64,000 nt of DNA from Desulfovibrio piger (GCF_900116045.1 NZ_LT630450.1:341501-405500), one strand, 5' to 3'; positions 21,454-31,560 are shown, counted from the first letter of the stretch. Notes: a model not told the origin generated them from the letters alone. Numbers and translations are program-made.

Positions 21454-22029
21454 ATGATGCGTGGAAAACAATGGCTGGCATGGAGGGGCACAAGCGCTCT
21501 CAAGGTATGGCGGGCCTGGCTGGGGAGCTGCTGCAGCCTCCTGCTGGTAGCGGCTCTGGACAGGTTCGTCGCAGGGGATTACGGCGTGCCCATGCTGATA
21601 GGCTCTTTCGGTGCTTCGGCAGTCCTGCTGTTCGCGGCGCCGGAAAGCCCCTTGTCCCGGCCGCGCAACCTGCTGGGGGGCCACTTTCTTTCTGCCCTGG
21701 TCGGTGTGGCCTGCGCGCAATGGCTGCCGCCTTTCTGGGCCATCTGCCTTTGCGTGCCGACGGCCATCGCCGTCATGCTGCTGAGCGGGACCCTGCATCC
21801 GCCGGGAGGGGCCACGGCCCTTATCGCTGTGACTGGCGGCGAGCAGATACGACAACTGGGCTTCTGGTATGCTGTGGTCCCCTGCCTGGCCGGTGCCGCT
21901 CTCATGCTGGGGACGGCATGGTTGCTGGGCATGGGAAAGCCGGACAGGAACACGGTCACTTCGGGCAGTACGGCCTTCCTGCGGCGTCTTTTCCGCAAAA
22001 GGATAGCCGGTCCCGGAACCGTGTCCTGA
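21454..22029 (+). CDS. HPP-family integral membrane protein
   Basis: 191 residues from ATG 21454 (or 21457), with GGAAAGGAG just upstream; an in-frame opening from 21289 has no SD. Four predicted membrane helices surround the family signature GTLHPPGGATALIAV (about residues 113-127), which contains the HPP motif. Some plant plastid and cyanobacterial HPP proteins have been reported to move nitrite. That, with its position beside amtB and inside the nitrogen block, makes a nitrogen-anion transport role worth testing, but function here is unknown. It is transcribed away from amtB and is followed by the second tRNA-Arg. Confidence 0.85.
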   Translation: MMRGKQWLAWRGTSALKVWRAWLGSCCSLLLVAALDRFVAGDYGVPMLIGSFGASAVLLFAAPESPLSRPRNLLGGHFLSALVGVACAQWLPPFWAICLCVPTAIAVMLLSGTLHPPGGATALIAVTGGEQIRQLGFWYAVVPCLAGAALMLGTAWLLGMGKPDRNTVTSGSTAFLRRLFRKRIAGPGTVS

Positions 22030-22118
22030 TGCCTCCCTGATGTGGGTGCGCAGCGGCAGACAGCAGGGCGCATGGCACAGCATGGCCCCGGCAGGGTGAT
22101 GGCCTGCATGAAATACGG

Positions 22119-22135
22119 CGGACCACAGTGGTCCG
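22119..22135. promoter_or_regulatory. 17-base palindrome upstream of tRNA-Arg copy 2
   Basis: CGGACCAC-A-GTGGTCCG is a perfect 8-bp inverted repeat with a one-base centre, more like an operator than a hairpin loop. It lies about 50 bases before the tRNA promoter. Confidence 0.3.
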
Positions 22136-22187
22136 GTGATCTTGAAAAGTATTTCTTTCAAAAAAAAGTTATTACTGGGGAAAAGCG

Positions 22188-22216
22188 TTGACAGCCTGTC
22201 CGCTTTTCTATAAGAA
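22188..22216 (+). promoter_or_regulatory. Promoter of the second tRNA-Arg gene
   Basis: TTGACA (22188-22193) and TAAGAA (22211-22216) are 17 bases apart; an overlapping TATAAG has a 15-base spacer. The tRNA starts 12 bases later. Confidence 0.55.
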
Positions 22217-22228
22217 CATCCTCGCAAC

Positions 22229-22305
22229 GCGCTCGTAGCTCAGCTGGATAGAGCAACAGGCTACGAACCTGTAGGCCAGGAGTTCGAATCTCTTCGGGCG
22301 CACCA
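22229..22305 (+). tRNA. tRNA-Arg (anticodon ACG), copy 2
   Basis: All 77 bases, including the CCA, are identical to the copy at 7749-7825. Upstream sequences differ between the copies, whereas the downstream terminators are similar. The two genes stand in the same orientation about 14.5 kb apart, one at each end of the nitrogen block. Confidence 0.97.
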
Positions 22306-22315
22306 CAAAAAACGC

Positions 22316-22349
22316 AAGCGGTCAGCTGTAACAGGCTGGCCGCTTTTTT
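22316..22349 (+). terminator. Intrinsic terminator of tRNA-Arg copy 2
   Basis: GCGGTCAGC and GCTGGCCGC pair over 9 bp (one G-U), followed by TTTTTT. It is a near copy of the terminator at 7836-7868. Confidence 0.8.
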
Positions 22350-22652
22350 GTATCCTTTCGTCGGCAAGGTGAGGGAAGGAAAAGTCCAGGCTCTATTTAC
22401 TCTCCTCAGCGCAGGGAAAGGAGGCCGCATGCGGCAGCCAGGCCGGGACAGGAATGCTGCTTGCCATTTGAGGACAGCCCCCTGGCGGCATGGCTCGGAG
22501 GCGTGTTCCCTTGCAAAAAAGGCCGGTCGGGAAGGGGGCCCACAAGGGCAGACGATGCTTGCGGCCCCCTTCCGGGCGAGCTGGCAGCAGGCGGCCTTGC
22601 TGTTTCCAGGGCGTTGCCGGCCCTGACCATCTACCGGGCAGCCGCCAGATAC
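22350..22652. other. Intergenic stretch with no visible feature
   Basis: About 300 bases between the tRNA terminator and the groEL terminator. No convincing gene, SD, repeat or RNA was seen. Confidence 0.5.
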
Positions 22653-22686
22653 AAAAAAAGGCCCCGCCGGAAGCGGGGCCTTTTTT
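22653..22686. terminator. Bidirectional intrinsic terminator downstream of groEL
   Basis: AGGCCCCGC and GCGGGGCCT form a GC-rich stem with a 4-base loop, flanked by A-runs on one side and six T on the other. It can act on both strands and ends the groES-groEL transcript. Confidence 0.9.
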
Positions 22687-22717
22687 ATTCAGTCGGAAGC
22701 GGGGGCTTCGCGGCGGC

Positions 22718-24364
<1,647 letters not shown>

Positions 24365-24424
24365 TATGTTTTCCTCCTGGGAATAATCGAAAAGCGGAGA
24401 GTGTGTATGACCGGTGCGTGTGCG

Positions 24425-24715
24425 TTAGTCGGTCAGGATGGCGAGGATGTCTTCTTCGCGCATCACCAGATGGTCGATGCCGTCCAGCTTGACTTCGGTG
24501 CCGGCGTACTTGTTGAAGAGCACCTGATCACCCTTCTTGACGGCCAGTTCAACGCGGGTGCCGTTTTCCAGGACCTTGCCGGGACCGGTGGCGATCACCT
24601 GGCCCTTGCAGGGCTTTTCCTTGGCGGTATCGGGGATGTACAGACCGCCGGCGGTCTTTTCTTCGGTTTCCAGGCGCTTGACCAGCACACGATCGTTCAG
24701 GGGCTGCAGTTTCAT
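24425..24715 (-). CDS. groS: Co-chaperonin GroES (10 kDa)
   Basis: 96 residues, standard length. It caps the GroEL ring. It runs [35 protein letters not shown], includes the mobile loop, and ends in the conserved [11 protein letters not shown] 24715 has GGAGGATC in front; the longer frame upstream was rejected. No CIRCE element (TTAGCACTC-N9-GAGTGCTAA) and no clear heat-shock sigma32 promoter was found in the 200 bases upstream, so heat control could not be assigned. Confidence 0.97.
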   Translation of the reverse strand: MKLQPLNDRVLVKRLETEEKTAGGLYIPDTAKEKPCKGQVIATGPGKVLENGTRVELAVKKGDQVLFNKYAGTEVKLDGIDHLVMREEDILAILTD

Positions 24716-25141
24716 GGTGTCAGATCCTCCAAAAATTTTTATGGCCACGCTTGGGTGGCATGCACAGCGTCCGCGGGGCGGAGCTGAAATTATCGCGTCA
24801 TGACCGCCGTAAACCATTGCTGCGGTCCCGCAACGGGATAGTAGATAAGACACTCTTTGCGCTTGAAAAGGGGCAGAAAGGAATTTTTTTTGCAGAAAAG
24901 TCGTTTTTTTGAATAAAAGTAAATAATATCAATATATTATAAAAATAAAAAACTTTTATTCCCAGCTGTTTGCCCGGGTGGCGGTGAAGGTGGCCGGGAA
25001 AAGTGCGGCGGGATCAGGATGGAAAAGAACGGAGGATGTGGCGGCAAGCCTGCCGGCAGCCCCGTGCCGCACAGGCAAGCCGGAGGGCTGAGGCGGGGAA
25101 TACCGGGCGCATCGGGGACAGCGCCGGGATGGCTGCGGGCT
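24716..25141. other. groES upstream region
   Basis: About 430 bases without a gene, presumably carrying the groES promoter. The part at 24880-24961 is very AT-rich and contains a long-range inverted repeat (24911-24961). The part at 24962-25141 is GC-rich with nothing recognised. Confidence 0.45.
24911..24961. repeat. AT-rich inverted repeat
   Basis: GAATAAAAGT (24911-24920) and ACTTTTATTC (24952-24961) are perfect 10-bp complements separated by 31 AT-rich bases. The role is unknown; it could be a binding site or an UP-like element for groES. Confidence 0.4.
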
Positions 25142-25173
25142 GAAAAAAGAAAGGCCCCGCATGGGCGGGGCCT
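25142..25173 (-). terminator. Intrinsic terminator of the tatA-ACT transcript
   Basis: On the minus strand AGGCCCCGC and GCGGGGCCT form a 9-bp stem with a short loop, followed by TTCTTTTTT. It lies about 25 bases past the ACT gene stop. Confidence 0.85.
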
Positions 25174-25196
25174 GAAACAGTTATCTGCAAGATAGC

Positions 25197-25634
25197 CTAG
25201 TCTTTGTTGCCGAACAGCTGGTCCGGCGGCAGGACGGTGAAGCCGTTGCCCTTGAGCAGATCCACGGCCTGGTCGGTCTTGTCGAAGCGGAAGATCATGA
25301 TGGCACAGTCCGCCTCGCGGGTGATGAAGGCATACATGTATTCCACATTGATGCCGTGCTGCGAGACGAATTGCAGCACGCTGTCCAGCCCGCCCGGCGT
25401 ATCGGGCACCTGCACGGCGACCACGCTGGTGCGGCCCAGGGTGAAGCTGTGCTCTTTGAGGACGGACTTGGCTTTTTCCTGGTCATCAACGATGAGGCGC
25501 AGGATACCGAAATCGGAGGTATCAGCCAGGGAAAGAGCGCGGATGTTGACGCCGGCCTCGGCCAGCGTGTGGGTCACTTCGGCCAGGCGGCCGGCGCGGT
25601 TTTCCAGAAAAACGGAAAGTTGTTCAGCTTTCAT
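25197..25634 (-). CDS. Tandem ACT-domain protein
   Basis: 145 residues made of two ACT domains: about 4-68 (LSVFLENRAGRLAEVTHTLAEAGVNIRALSLADTS) and 71-138 (VVAVQVPDTPGGLDSVLQFVSQHGINVEYMYAF). ACT domains bind amino acids and regulate metabolic enzymes; stand-alone double-ACT proteins of this kind are often encoded beside phenylacetate-CoA ligases, but no such gene is seen here. The ligand is unknown. It starts 11 bases after tatA (SD GAGGATC), and both share the terminator at 25142-25173. Confidence 0.85.
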   Translation of the reverse strand: MKAEQLSVFLENRAGRLAEVTHTLAEAGVNIRALSLADTSDFGILRLIVDDQEKAKSVLKEHSFTLGRTSVVAVQVPDTPGGLDSVLQFVSQHGINVEYMYAFITREADCAIMIFRFDKTDQAVDLLKGNGFTVLPPDQLFGNKD

Positions 25635-25645
25635 GGCAGGATCCT

Positions 25646-25852
25646 CTACGCTTTGGGGGCATCGTCGCCCGAGGTGGGCTTTTTGTCCTTGCCGGGGGTG
25701 ATGTCGATCTCGTCAGGCTCGGACGAGGCCCGGCGGAAATTTCGGATGGCCCGTCCCAGCCCGCCACCGATCTCCGGCAGTTTGTTGGCGCCGAATATGA
25801 GCAGCACTACGATCAAAATAAGTAACAGTTCCTGCATGCCGATGCCGAACAT
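25646..25852 (-). CDS. tatA: Twin-arginine translocase subunit TatA/E
   Basis: 68 residues. The pore-forming Tat component for export of folded proteins, such as cofactor-loaded periplasmic hydrogenases. A short N-terminal membrane helix (about 6-22; [28 protein letters not shown]) is followed by the conserved Phe-Gly hinge and amphipathic helix, then an acidic/Lys tail. It is separated from tatB/tatC, which are not in the window. The ACT gene follows in the same direction. Confidence 0.92.
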   Translation of the reverse strand: MFGIGMQELLLILIVVLLIFGANKLPEIGGGLGRAIRNFRRASSEPDEIDITPGKDKKPTSGDDAPKA

Positions 25853-25938
25853 GGGGGCCTCCCTTGAATGTTGAGCCTTTCAGGCCATTGATTTGAAAAA
25901 CATACGACGTGAAGGTGCCAAGGTCAAGACGTGCGGCG

Positions 25939-26796
25939 CTAAAGGACTCCCCGCATGAGCCTGCGCACCTGCTTGGGCGAAGCCGGTGACTTGAACCCCG
26001 CCTCGATGAGGCTGCGGGCGACCATGTCGCGGGCGGCACGGCTCCTGCCGCCCATGACCACCACCAGAAGGCGGGTCTTGCCCCGGCGCGCCGTGACGAT
26101 GATGTTGTAGCCCGAGGCCACGGTCCAGCCCGTTTTCAGGCCGTCGACGCCGGGGATGCCCAGCAGGGTGTTGGTGGCCCCCAGGGTGCGGCCGTTGAAG
26201 CGGAAGGAGCGCAGGCTGTGATAGCGCATGGCCTGGGGATGGCTGCGCAGATAGGCGCGGGCCAGGGTGGCCATGTCGCGGGCCGTGGTGCGCTGGCCCG
26301 CCGCGGGCAGGCCCGTGGGGTTCTTGAAGACGGTCCGGGTCATGCCGAGCTGGCGTGCCTTGTGGTTCATGAGGTGGGTGAAGTTGCGGCTGTTGCCGCT
26401 GATATGCTGGGATATGGCCATGGCGGCGTCATTGCCCGAAGCCACGGCCATGCCGGTGAGGAGCTGGTCCACGGTGACTTTCTGGCGGGGGCGCAAACGC
26501 ATGCTGGAGCCGCCCACCCGGGCCGTGGGATGGACGCGGATGCTGGTGGTGCGTTTCAGCCGGCCCATCTTGATGCGGTCCATGACCACATACATGGTCA
26601 TGACCTTGGTCAGGGAGGCAGGCGGGATGGAGAGGTTGGGATTGTACTCGTACAGTACCTTGCCGGTGTTCAGGTTGATCATGACGGCGGCGCGTGCCCT
26701 GCGGGCCGCGTCGGCACCGGCGGGCAGCGAGAGCATGGCAAGGACGAGCAGCAGGACGCACAGCCAGCGCCCCGGGAGGGAAGGGGAGTGGTGCAT
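25939..26796 (-). CDS. D-alanyl-D-alanine carboxypeptidase (S11 family)
   Basis: 285 residues from ATG 26796; upstream codons in the same frame overlap the AI-2E gene and were rejected. A signal peptide (about 1-30) leads to a penicillin-binding D,D-carboxypeptidase that trims pentapeptides in periplasmic peptidoglycan. The catalytic motifs are complete: S61-L-T-K64, S120-G-N122 and K221-T-G. It lacks the long C-terminal beta domain and anchor of E. coli PBP5, so it may be soluble. The start lies four bases after the stop of the permease gene, consistent with one transcript. Confidence 0.92.
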   Translation of the reverse strand: MHHSPSLPGRWLCVLLLVLAMLSLPAGADAARRARAAVMINLNTGKVLYEYNPNLSIPPASLTKVMTMYVVMDRIKMGRLKRTTSIRVHPTARVGGSSMRLRPRQKVTVDQLLTGMAVASGNDAAMAISQHISGNSRNFTHLMNHKARQLGMTRTVFKNPTGLPAAGQRTTARDMATLARAYLRSHPQAMRYHSLRSFRFNGRTLGATNTLLGIPGVDGLKTGWTVASGYNIIVTARRGKTRLLVVVMGGRSRAARDMVARSLIEAGFKSPASPKQVRRLMRGVL

Positions 26797-26800
26797 GTGT

Positions 26801-27904
26801 TCAGGCCGTATGGTGGTAGGTTTGATGGGCTTCTTCCACAGCCTGCATGGCGATGGCCAGCAGCACGGGACCGATGATGAGCCCCATGGGACCAAAACTG
26901 CCAAGACCGCAGAGGATGGCGATGATCAGCACGAAGAAGGGAGCGTTGATGCCCTGTTGCAGAAAAAGGGGACGCAGGATGTTGTCCACACTGGTCACGG
27001 CCAGGGTGCCCCAGAGGGCCAGGCCCACGGCGGGCATGGTGGCGCCGGAGAACCAGAGGGAAAGACAGAGCGGGCCCCAGACAAGGGCTGTGCCCACAAA
27101 GGGGATGGGCGCCACGACCGTGGCCAGCAGGCCCCAGAAGGCAGGCTGCTTGATGCCCGCCACGGCAAAGCCCATGCCGCACAGGACCCCCTGGGCGATG
27201 GCCACCAGGACGATGCCCAGCATGACGCCCTGCAGGGCCTTGCGGATGGCCAGGACGAAACGGCGCAGCATGGTGGCCGGGATGTGGAAGATGCGGGCCG
27301 TGACCAGATTGATGCGGCTCGCGTAGGCGGCAAAGATGACCGTGAGCGTCACGAAGAGGAAAAGGGTCCAGAGGACGGTCATGGTGCCGCCCAGCACGTC
27401 CACGCCGCGGTTGATGAGCAGGCCCATGGTGTCCGCCAGCATGGCATCGAGGTTGCTGAGGAAGTCCGAGATCATCTTGTCCACTTTGGGGTAGTCCGCC
27501 AGGCTGTGGCGCAGCTCCTGGAAGCGCATGACCCATTCCGGCGGCAGCTGGAAATTGTTGGCCTGCAGTTCCCGGAGCCGGGCCAGGCCGCCGGCCACCT
27601 GGGGCGACACCAGCAGCACCAGCGTGCCGATGGGGATGAGCACGGCGGAGATGACCATGACGATGTAGCCGTACAGCGGCAGGCGATGGGAGCAGGAGGC
27701 CGCGATATGCCCGAGCCTGCCCGGATGGCGGCGGCGCAGCCGCTTGCGCCAGTGCCGGATCGCGCAGCGCATGCGGCGGTAGACGGGCAGCGTCAGGCAG
27801 GCGAAACATCCGGCCATGACGATGGTGACAGGGTTGGGGCGGAGCAGCAGGAACCAGGCCAGTGCTGCAAGGATGTACAGGAGGCGAGGCAACATGTTGG
27901 GCAT
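26801..27904 (-). CDS. AI-2E family transporter (YhhQ/PerM-like permease)
   Basis: 367 residues with about seven to eight membrane helices in the AI-2E pattern: paired helices at the N-terminus (residues 5-40), a long amphipathic middle (about 90-150) and a C-terminal bundle with NILRPLFLQQGINAPFFVLIIAILCGLGSFG, the family hallmark. Members have been linked to autoinducer-2 export, Na+/H+ exchange and other roles, so the substrate cannot be called. The start MPNMLPRLLY at 27904 is preceded by a modest AAAGG. The carboxypeptidase gene follows directly. Confidence 0.85.
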   Translation of the reverse strand: MPNMLPRLLYILAALAWFLLLRPNPVTIVMAGCFACLTLPVYRRMRCAIRHWRKRLRRRHPGRLGHIAASCSHRLPLYGYIVMVISAVLIPIGTLVLLVSPQVAGGLARLRELQANNFQLPPEWVMRFQELRHSLADYPKVDKMISDFLSNLDAMLADTMGLLINRGVDVLGGTMTVLWTLFLFVTLTVIFAAYASRINLVTARIFHIPATMLRRFVLAIRKALQGVMLGIVLVAIAQGVLCGMGFAVAGIKQPAFWGLLATVVAPIPFVGTALVWGPLCLSLWFSGATMPAVGLALWGTLAVTSVDNILRPLFLQQGINAPFFVLIIAILCGLGSFGPMGLIIGPVLLAIAMQAVEEAHQTYHHTA

Positions 27905-28007
27905 GCGGGAACCTTTGGACGGCAGAATGATCTGGGCAAGGATAGCACGCGGGGCCTGGGCTGCCAAGCTCCCCGGGGAGAGGGGGACGAGTACAGGACA
28001 GGAGCCG

Positions 28008-28041
28008 AAAAAAAGCCCTGTGCAGGAGTGCAGCAGGGCTT
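28008..28041 (-). terminator. Intrinsic terminator of greA
   Basis: On the minus strand AAGCCCTG and CAGGGCTT form an 8-bp stem with an inner TGCA/TGCA pairing, followed by a run of T. It lies about 20 bases after the greA stop. Confidence 0.85.
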
Positions 28042-28063
28042 GTGCAGGTCACGGTGCCGGCGG

Positions 28064-28558
28064 CTAGTCGAAGATGCTGGAGCCGCGGAAGGTGATGTCC
28101 ACGATCTCGTAGGTGACGCGGCCACGCGGGATGTCCACGCTCACTTCGTCGCCCACTTCCTTGCCCAGCAGGGCCTGGCCCACGGGCGAGAGGAAGGAGA
28201 TGGACCCCTTGGCGGGTTCGGCCTCATCGGGGCCGAGGATGGTATAGGTGCGGCTTTCTTCGGTATCCACGTCTTCCACTTCCACGGTGGACCCGAAGAT
28301 GACCTTGTCGCCGCTCAGCTTGTCCAGGTCTATCACCTGGTAGAGGGCCATGCGGGATTCGATGTACTTGATGCGCGCTTCCGCCATGCCCTGGCGTTCG
28401 CGGGCGGCATCATAACCGGCGTTTTCACGCAGGTCGCCTTCTTCACGGGCCTCCTTGATGGCCTGGATGATGGCGGGGCGTTCGCTCTTCAGGCGGGCCA
28501 GCTCTTCTTCCAGACGCTTGTAGCCCTGCTTGGAAATGGGGATATTGGTCACGGCCAT
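28064..28558 (-). CDS. greA: Transcription elongation factor GreA
   Basis: 164 residues. GreA rescues backtracked RNA polymerase by stimulating transcript cleavage. It starts MAVTNIPISKQGYKRLEEELARLKSERP at ATG 28558 (SD GAGGTGG); the frame continues upstream but without family similarity. The coiled-coil finger ends in the acidic REEGDLRENAGYDAARERQ segment, and the FKBP-like C-terminal domain holds ISFLSPVGQALLGKEVGD. It is monocistronic, divergent from the flippase-like gene, and followed by its own terminator. Confidence 0.97.
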   Translation of the reverse strand: MAVTNIPISKQGYKRLEEELARLKSERPAIIQAIKEAREEGDLRENAGYDAARERQGMAEARIKYIESRMALYQVIDLDKLSGDKVIFGSTVEVEDVDTEESRTYTILGPDEAEPAKGSISFLSPVGQALLGKEVGDEVSVDIPRGRVTYEIVDITFRGSSIFD

Positions 28559-28796
28559 GGTACACCACCTCTGTTCGTCAGATGAAAAAAAAGCGTCCGC
28601 TGCGCGGGCAGCGGAGCGCGTGAAGATTGCATTTGTTCTGTGGACTATATCCGTTGCTCCGGCATTGGTCAAGCCCTGTGCGGCAGGGGATCACCCGTCC
28701 GCCGGGATGACGCCGGGCATGTTGATGCTTGCACCGGGAGGCGGCTGCGTATATGGTGGAGATAATTTGAACAACTTCTTACCTTGCCGGAACGCC

Positions 28797-30374
28797 ATGA
28801 AAAAATACTTGCGTTACCTGGGGCCTGTACTCATAACGGCACTTTTCGTGCTGGCCATATATCTTTTGTATCACAAGCTCAAAGCTTACAGCATCGCCCA
28901 GATCAGGGAGAGCATCCAGCAGGTCTCCACGGGCAGCATCTGTTTCTCCATCGGCCTGATGATCGTCAACTACATTATCCTGGTGGGCTATGACTGGCTC
29001 GCCCTGAAGGCCATCCACAAGTCCCTGCCCCTGCCCCGCGTGGGGCTGGTCTCCCTGGTGGGGCAGGCCGTCAGCTACAACTTCGGGGCCCTGCTGGGCG
29101 GCACGAGCGTCCGTTACCGCTTCTATTCGGCATGGGGCTTTTCCCTGGCGGAGATCGTCCGCCTGGTGCTCATGCTGGCCGTCACGTTCTGGGTGGGCGC
29201 CCTGGGCCTGTGCGGCGTGGTCTTCCTGCTGGCGCCGCCCGTGATCCCCGACGAACTGCTGGCCAAGATGCCCATCCATGACGTGCGTTTCCTGGGAGGC
29301 ATCCTGCTGGCCATCGCCCTTTCCTATCTGGTGCTGTGCTTCACCATCCGCAAGCCGGTGCATGTCTTCGGCAAGGAATTCGTCTTCCCCGTCCCCCGCA
29401 TCGCCGTGGCCCAGATGGTCGTGGCCGGGGTGGACCTGATCGCCGCCGCCGCCTGCATGTATGTGCTGCTGCCCGGTGACCTGGGCATCGGTTTCATCGA
29501 CTTTTTGCCCAGCTATCTCATGGCGCAGGTGGCCGTGGTGCTGACCCATGTGCCCGGTGGCGTGGGGGTCTTCGAGCTGGTCATCCTGCACCTGACGCAT
29601 ACCCCGCGCGAGCAGGCCGTTTTCGCGGCGGTGCTGCTGTTCCGCCTGATCTACTTCATCCTGCCGCTGCTGGCCGCAGCGGCCCTGCTGGCCGTGTACG
29701 AGGCCCGGCAGAGCCGCAATACCCTGCGGGAAGCGGGCCGCTGGCTTTCCGTGCTTTCCCATTCCATCGCGGCCTACACCACCTTCGTGGGCGGCTGCAT
29801 CCTGCTGGTCTCGGCCATGCTGCCGACCCTGCCCGCCGTGGTGGCGCAGCTCGACTTCCTTCCCCGGCCCCTGCTCATGGGGGGGCATCTGGTCTGCGCG
29901 CTTTCCGGGGCCCTGCTGCTCTTTGTGGCCTATGGACTGGAGCGGCGCCAGAACCGTGCCTTCTGGATGGCGGTGATCCTGCTGCTGCTGGGCATAGCCG
30001 GGGCCCTGCTCAAGGGGTTGTCCTTCCTGGCGGCCGGGGCCGCCCTGGTGGTGCTGATAACGGTCTGGCTCTCCCGGCGCCGCTTCTACCGCTCTTCCTT
30101 CTTCTGGGAAGAAGCCATCCCCGCGCACTGGCTGGTCCTCGCCTTCGCGGCCCTGGGCCTGGCCATGGGCCTGGGCTGGTTCATTTACCATCCTGCGTGG
30201 GACAGGGCCGCCCTGTGGGGCTTTGAGCAGCACTTCAATGCCTCGCGCGTCCTTCTGGCCGATGTGGGCATCGCCGTCGTGGTCCTGGCTTCGTGGATCG
30301 TCCGGGTCAGTCTGAGGGCCCGCAAGCGTCTGCAGGAACGCAACCTGCAATCCGGGCGTGCTCCGCGCGCCTGA
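28797..30374 (+). CDS. Lysylphosphatidylglycerol synthase-type transmembrane protein (flippase-like)
   Basis: 525 residues with about 13 predicted membrane helices. The N-terminal two thirds match the UPF0104/MprF membrane region (GALLGGTSVRYRFYSAWGFS; THVPGGVGVFELVILHL). MprF membrane domains flip aminoacylated lipids; this protein lacks the cytosolic aminoacyltransferase domain, so only a lipid-translocating or related role can be suggested. The ATG at 28797 has a weak GGAA; longer in-frame openings from 28530 lack signals. It is transcribed divergently from greA, and a terminator follows immediately. Confidence 0.85.
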   Translation: MKKYLRYLGPVLITALFVLAIYLLYHKLKAYSIAQIRESIQQVSTGSICFSIGLMIVNYIILVGYDWLALKAIHKSLPLPRVGLVSLVGQAVSYNFGALLGGTSVRYRFYSAWGFSLAEIVRLVLMLAVTFWVGALGLCGVVFLLAPPVIPDELLAKMPIHDVRFLGGILLAIALSYLVLCFTIRKPVHVFGKEFVFPVPRIAVAQMVVAGVDLIAAAACMYVLLPGDLGIGFIDFLPSYLMAQVAVVLTHVPGGVGVFELVILHLTHTPREQAVFAAVLLFRLIYFILPLLAAAALLAVYEARQSRNTLREAGRWLSVLSHSIAAYTTFVGGCILLVSAMLPTLPAVVAQLDFLPRPLLMGGHLVCALSGALLLFVAYGLERRQNRAFWMAVILLLLGIAGALLKGLSFLAAGAALVVLITVWLSRRRFYRSSFFWEEAIPAHWLVLAFAALGLAMGLGWFIYHPAWDRAALWGFEQHFNASRVLLADVGIAVVVLASWIVRVSLRARKRLQERNLQSGRAPRA

Positions 30375-30388
30375 AAACGAGGCATCTG

Positions 30389-30417
30389 GGGCTGTCCCGG
30401 CAAGGGGCAGCCCTTTT
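30389..30417 (+). terminator. Intrinsic terminator after the flippase-like gene
   Basis: GGGCTGTCCC and GGGGCAGCCC pair over 10 bp (one G-U) with loop GGCAA, followed by TTTT. The remaining 300 bases to the DUF364 gene (30418-30724) hold no recognised feature other than its SD. Confidence 0.85.
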
Positions 30418-30724
30418 CACTGGCGGGGCGGGAGGGCCGGAGCGCCCCGCGGGCATGACCGGATGCGCAGCAACGAAAAAACGCTGTCCCGGCGGAGCAC
30501 CGGCGGACGCACCAGGCAAGAGGGGCCCGGACCTGCCTGCTGCCTGGATGCGGGTGTCCGGGCCGGTGCGCGGAGTTTGCCCGGCAACGATGCCGGACGC
30601 AGGAAGAGGGGGCGCGCCGGCCGTGACCATGATGCCGGTATGTTTGGGGAGGGCGCCTTTCAGGAAGGAAGCCGCCCGTCGCCTCGTTTAGCGCCTTTTC
30701 CACCACCCTTCGGAGGTATGGAGC

Positions 30725-31471
30725 ATGATGACGGAAGAAGCCCTGTATGCACGGCTCAGGGAGGCATTGCGCGATGCCATCGCACGGCACCATCTGGACG
30801 AACGCAGCATCAGCCTGAAAAGCCGCGGCCTCACCCCGGAAGAGGCCATAGGCCGGACGGCACGCACGGACTATCCCATCCTCAACGGCAGGGAAGTCAT
30901 GCTCCAGGCCCGCTTCGGCGGGGCCCTGGGACAGGCCTTCACCAGCGCGCCGGTGGATTTCGAGGGCTCGCTGGCCGATGTGCTGGCACTGGACACGGCG
31001 CATGATCCCCAGGCAGGCGGGATGCTGGTGGCCACGCTCAATGCCGTCCTGCGGGCCGTGGGCGACATCGGCAACACGGTCCATTGCCGCGACGACGGGC
31101 CGGAGCAGTGCGCGGAACGCTACGCCGCCCTCGTGCGGGAGCGTTTCGGCACGCCGCGCATCGCCCTGGTGGGGTTCCAGCCCGCGCTGCTGGCACGGCT
31201 GGCAAAGGAATTCGATGTGCGGGTGCTGGACCTTAATCCCGAGATAGTGGGGACGGTGCGTTCCGGCGTGCTGGTGGAAGACGGCATGTCGGCCTATCAG
31301 GGCGTGGTGCGGGACTGGGCCGAGCTGGTGCTGTGCACGGGCAGTACGCTTTGCAATGGTTCGTTCGTCAATTTCCTGGATATCGGCAAGCCCGTGCTGT
31401 TCTTCGGCACGTCCTGCGCCGGGGCGGCGCGTATCCTGGGGGCGGAGCGCTTCTGTCCCATGTCGGCCTGA
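30725..31471 (+). CDS. DUF364 / Rossmann-like domain protein
   Basis: 248 residues with a strong GGAGGT SD. DUF364 proteins have an enolase-like N-terminal part and a Rossmann-like C-terminal domain. They have been suggested to chelate metals but have no proven activity. Here LGQAFTSAPVDFEGSLADVL fits the first part, and IALVGFQPALLARLAKEFDVRVLDLNPE plus LVLCTGSTLCNGSFVNFLD fit the second. Cys residues near the C-terminus (FFGTSCAGAARILG) could bind metal. It stands alone between a terminator and a palindrome-headed small gene. Confidence 0.8.
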   Translation: MMTEEALYARLREALRDAIARHHLDERSISLKSRGLTPEEAIGRTARTDYPILNGREVMLQARFGGALGQAFTSAPVDFEGSLADVLALDTAHDPQAGGMLVATLNAVLRAVGDIGNTVHCRDDGPEQCAERYAALVRERFGTPRIALVGFQPALLARLAKEFDVRVLDLNPEIVGTVRSGVLVEDGMSAYQGVVRDWAELVLCTGSTLCNGSFVNFLDIGKPVLFFGTSCAGAARILGAERFCPMSA

Positions 31472-31522
31472 GATCCCGGCCGTCCGGGCCTGAAGGCCGC
31501 GTATCATCTGGCCCGCCCGGGT

Positions 31523-31560
31523 TGTCGGGAAAATGTCGGCTTTCCGACACCATCCCGACA
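31523..31560. promoter_or_regulatory. Nested palindrome of TGTCGG/CCGACA boxes upstream of a small gene
   Basis: An outer pair TGTCGGGA/TCCCGACA encloses an inner pair TGTCGG-CTTT-CCGACA, and a further TGTCGG is at 31578-31583. As DNA it looks like repeated operator sites; as RNA it would fold into one long hairpin with an internal loop. It lies 43 bases before the start at 31603. Confidence 0.5.

Noticed and set aside
24716..24960. CIRCE element or sigma32 promoter for groES
   Set aside because: Looked for on both strands; no TTAGCACTC repeat and no CTTGAAA/CCCCAT pair in the right orientation.
26267..28585. Plus-strand open frame of 772 codons
   Set aside because: Antisense to the carboxypeptidase, AI-2E and greA genes; composition is not protein-like.
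28700..28760. Sigma54-like GGGCATGTTGATGC before the flippase-like gene
   Set aside because: GG/GC spacing can be forced, but the -24 element lacks TGGCA and the match is at chance level.
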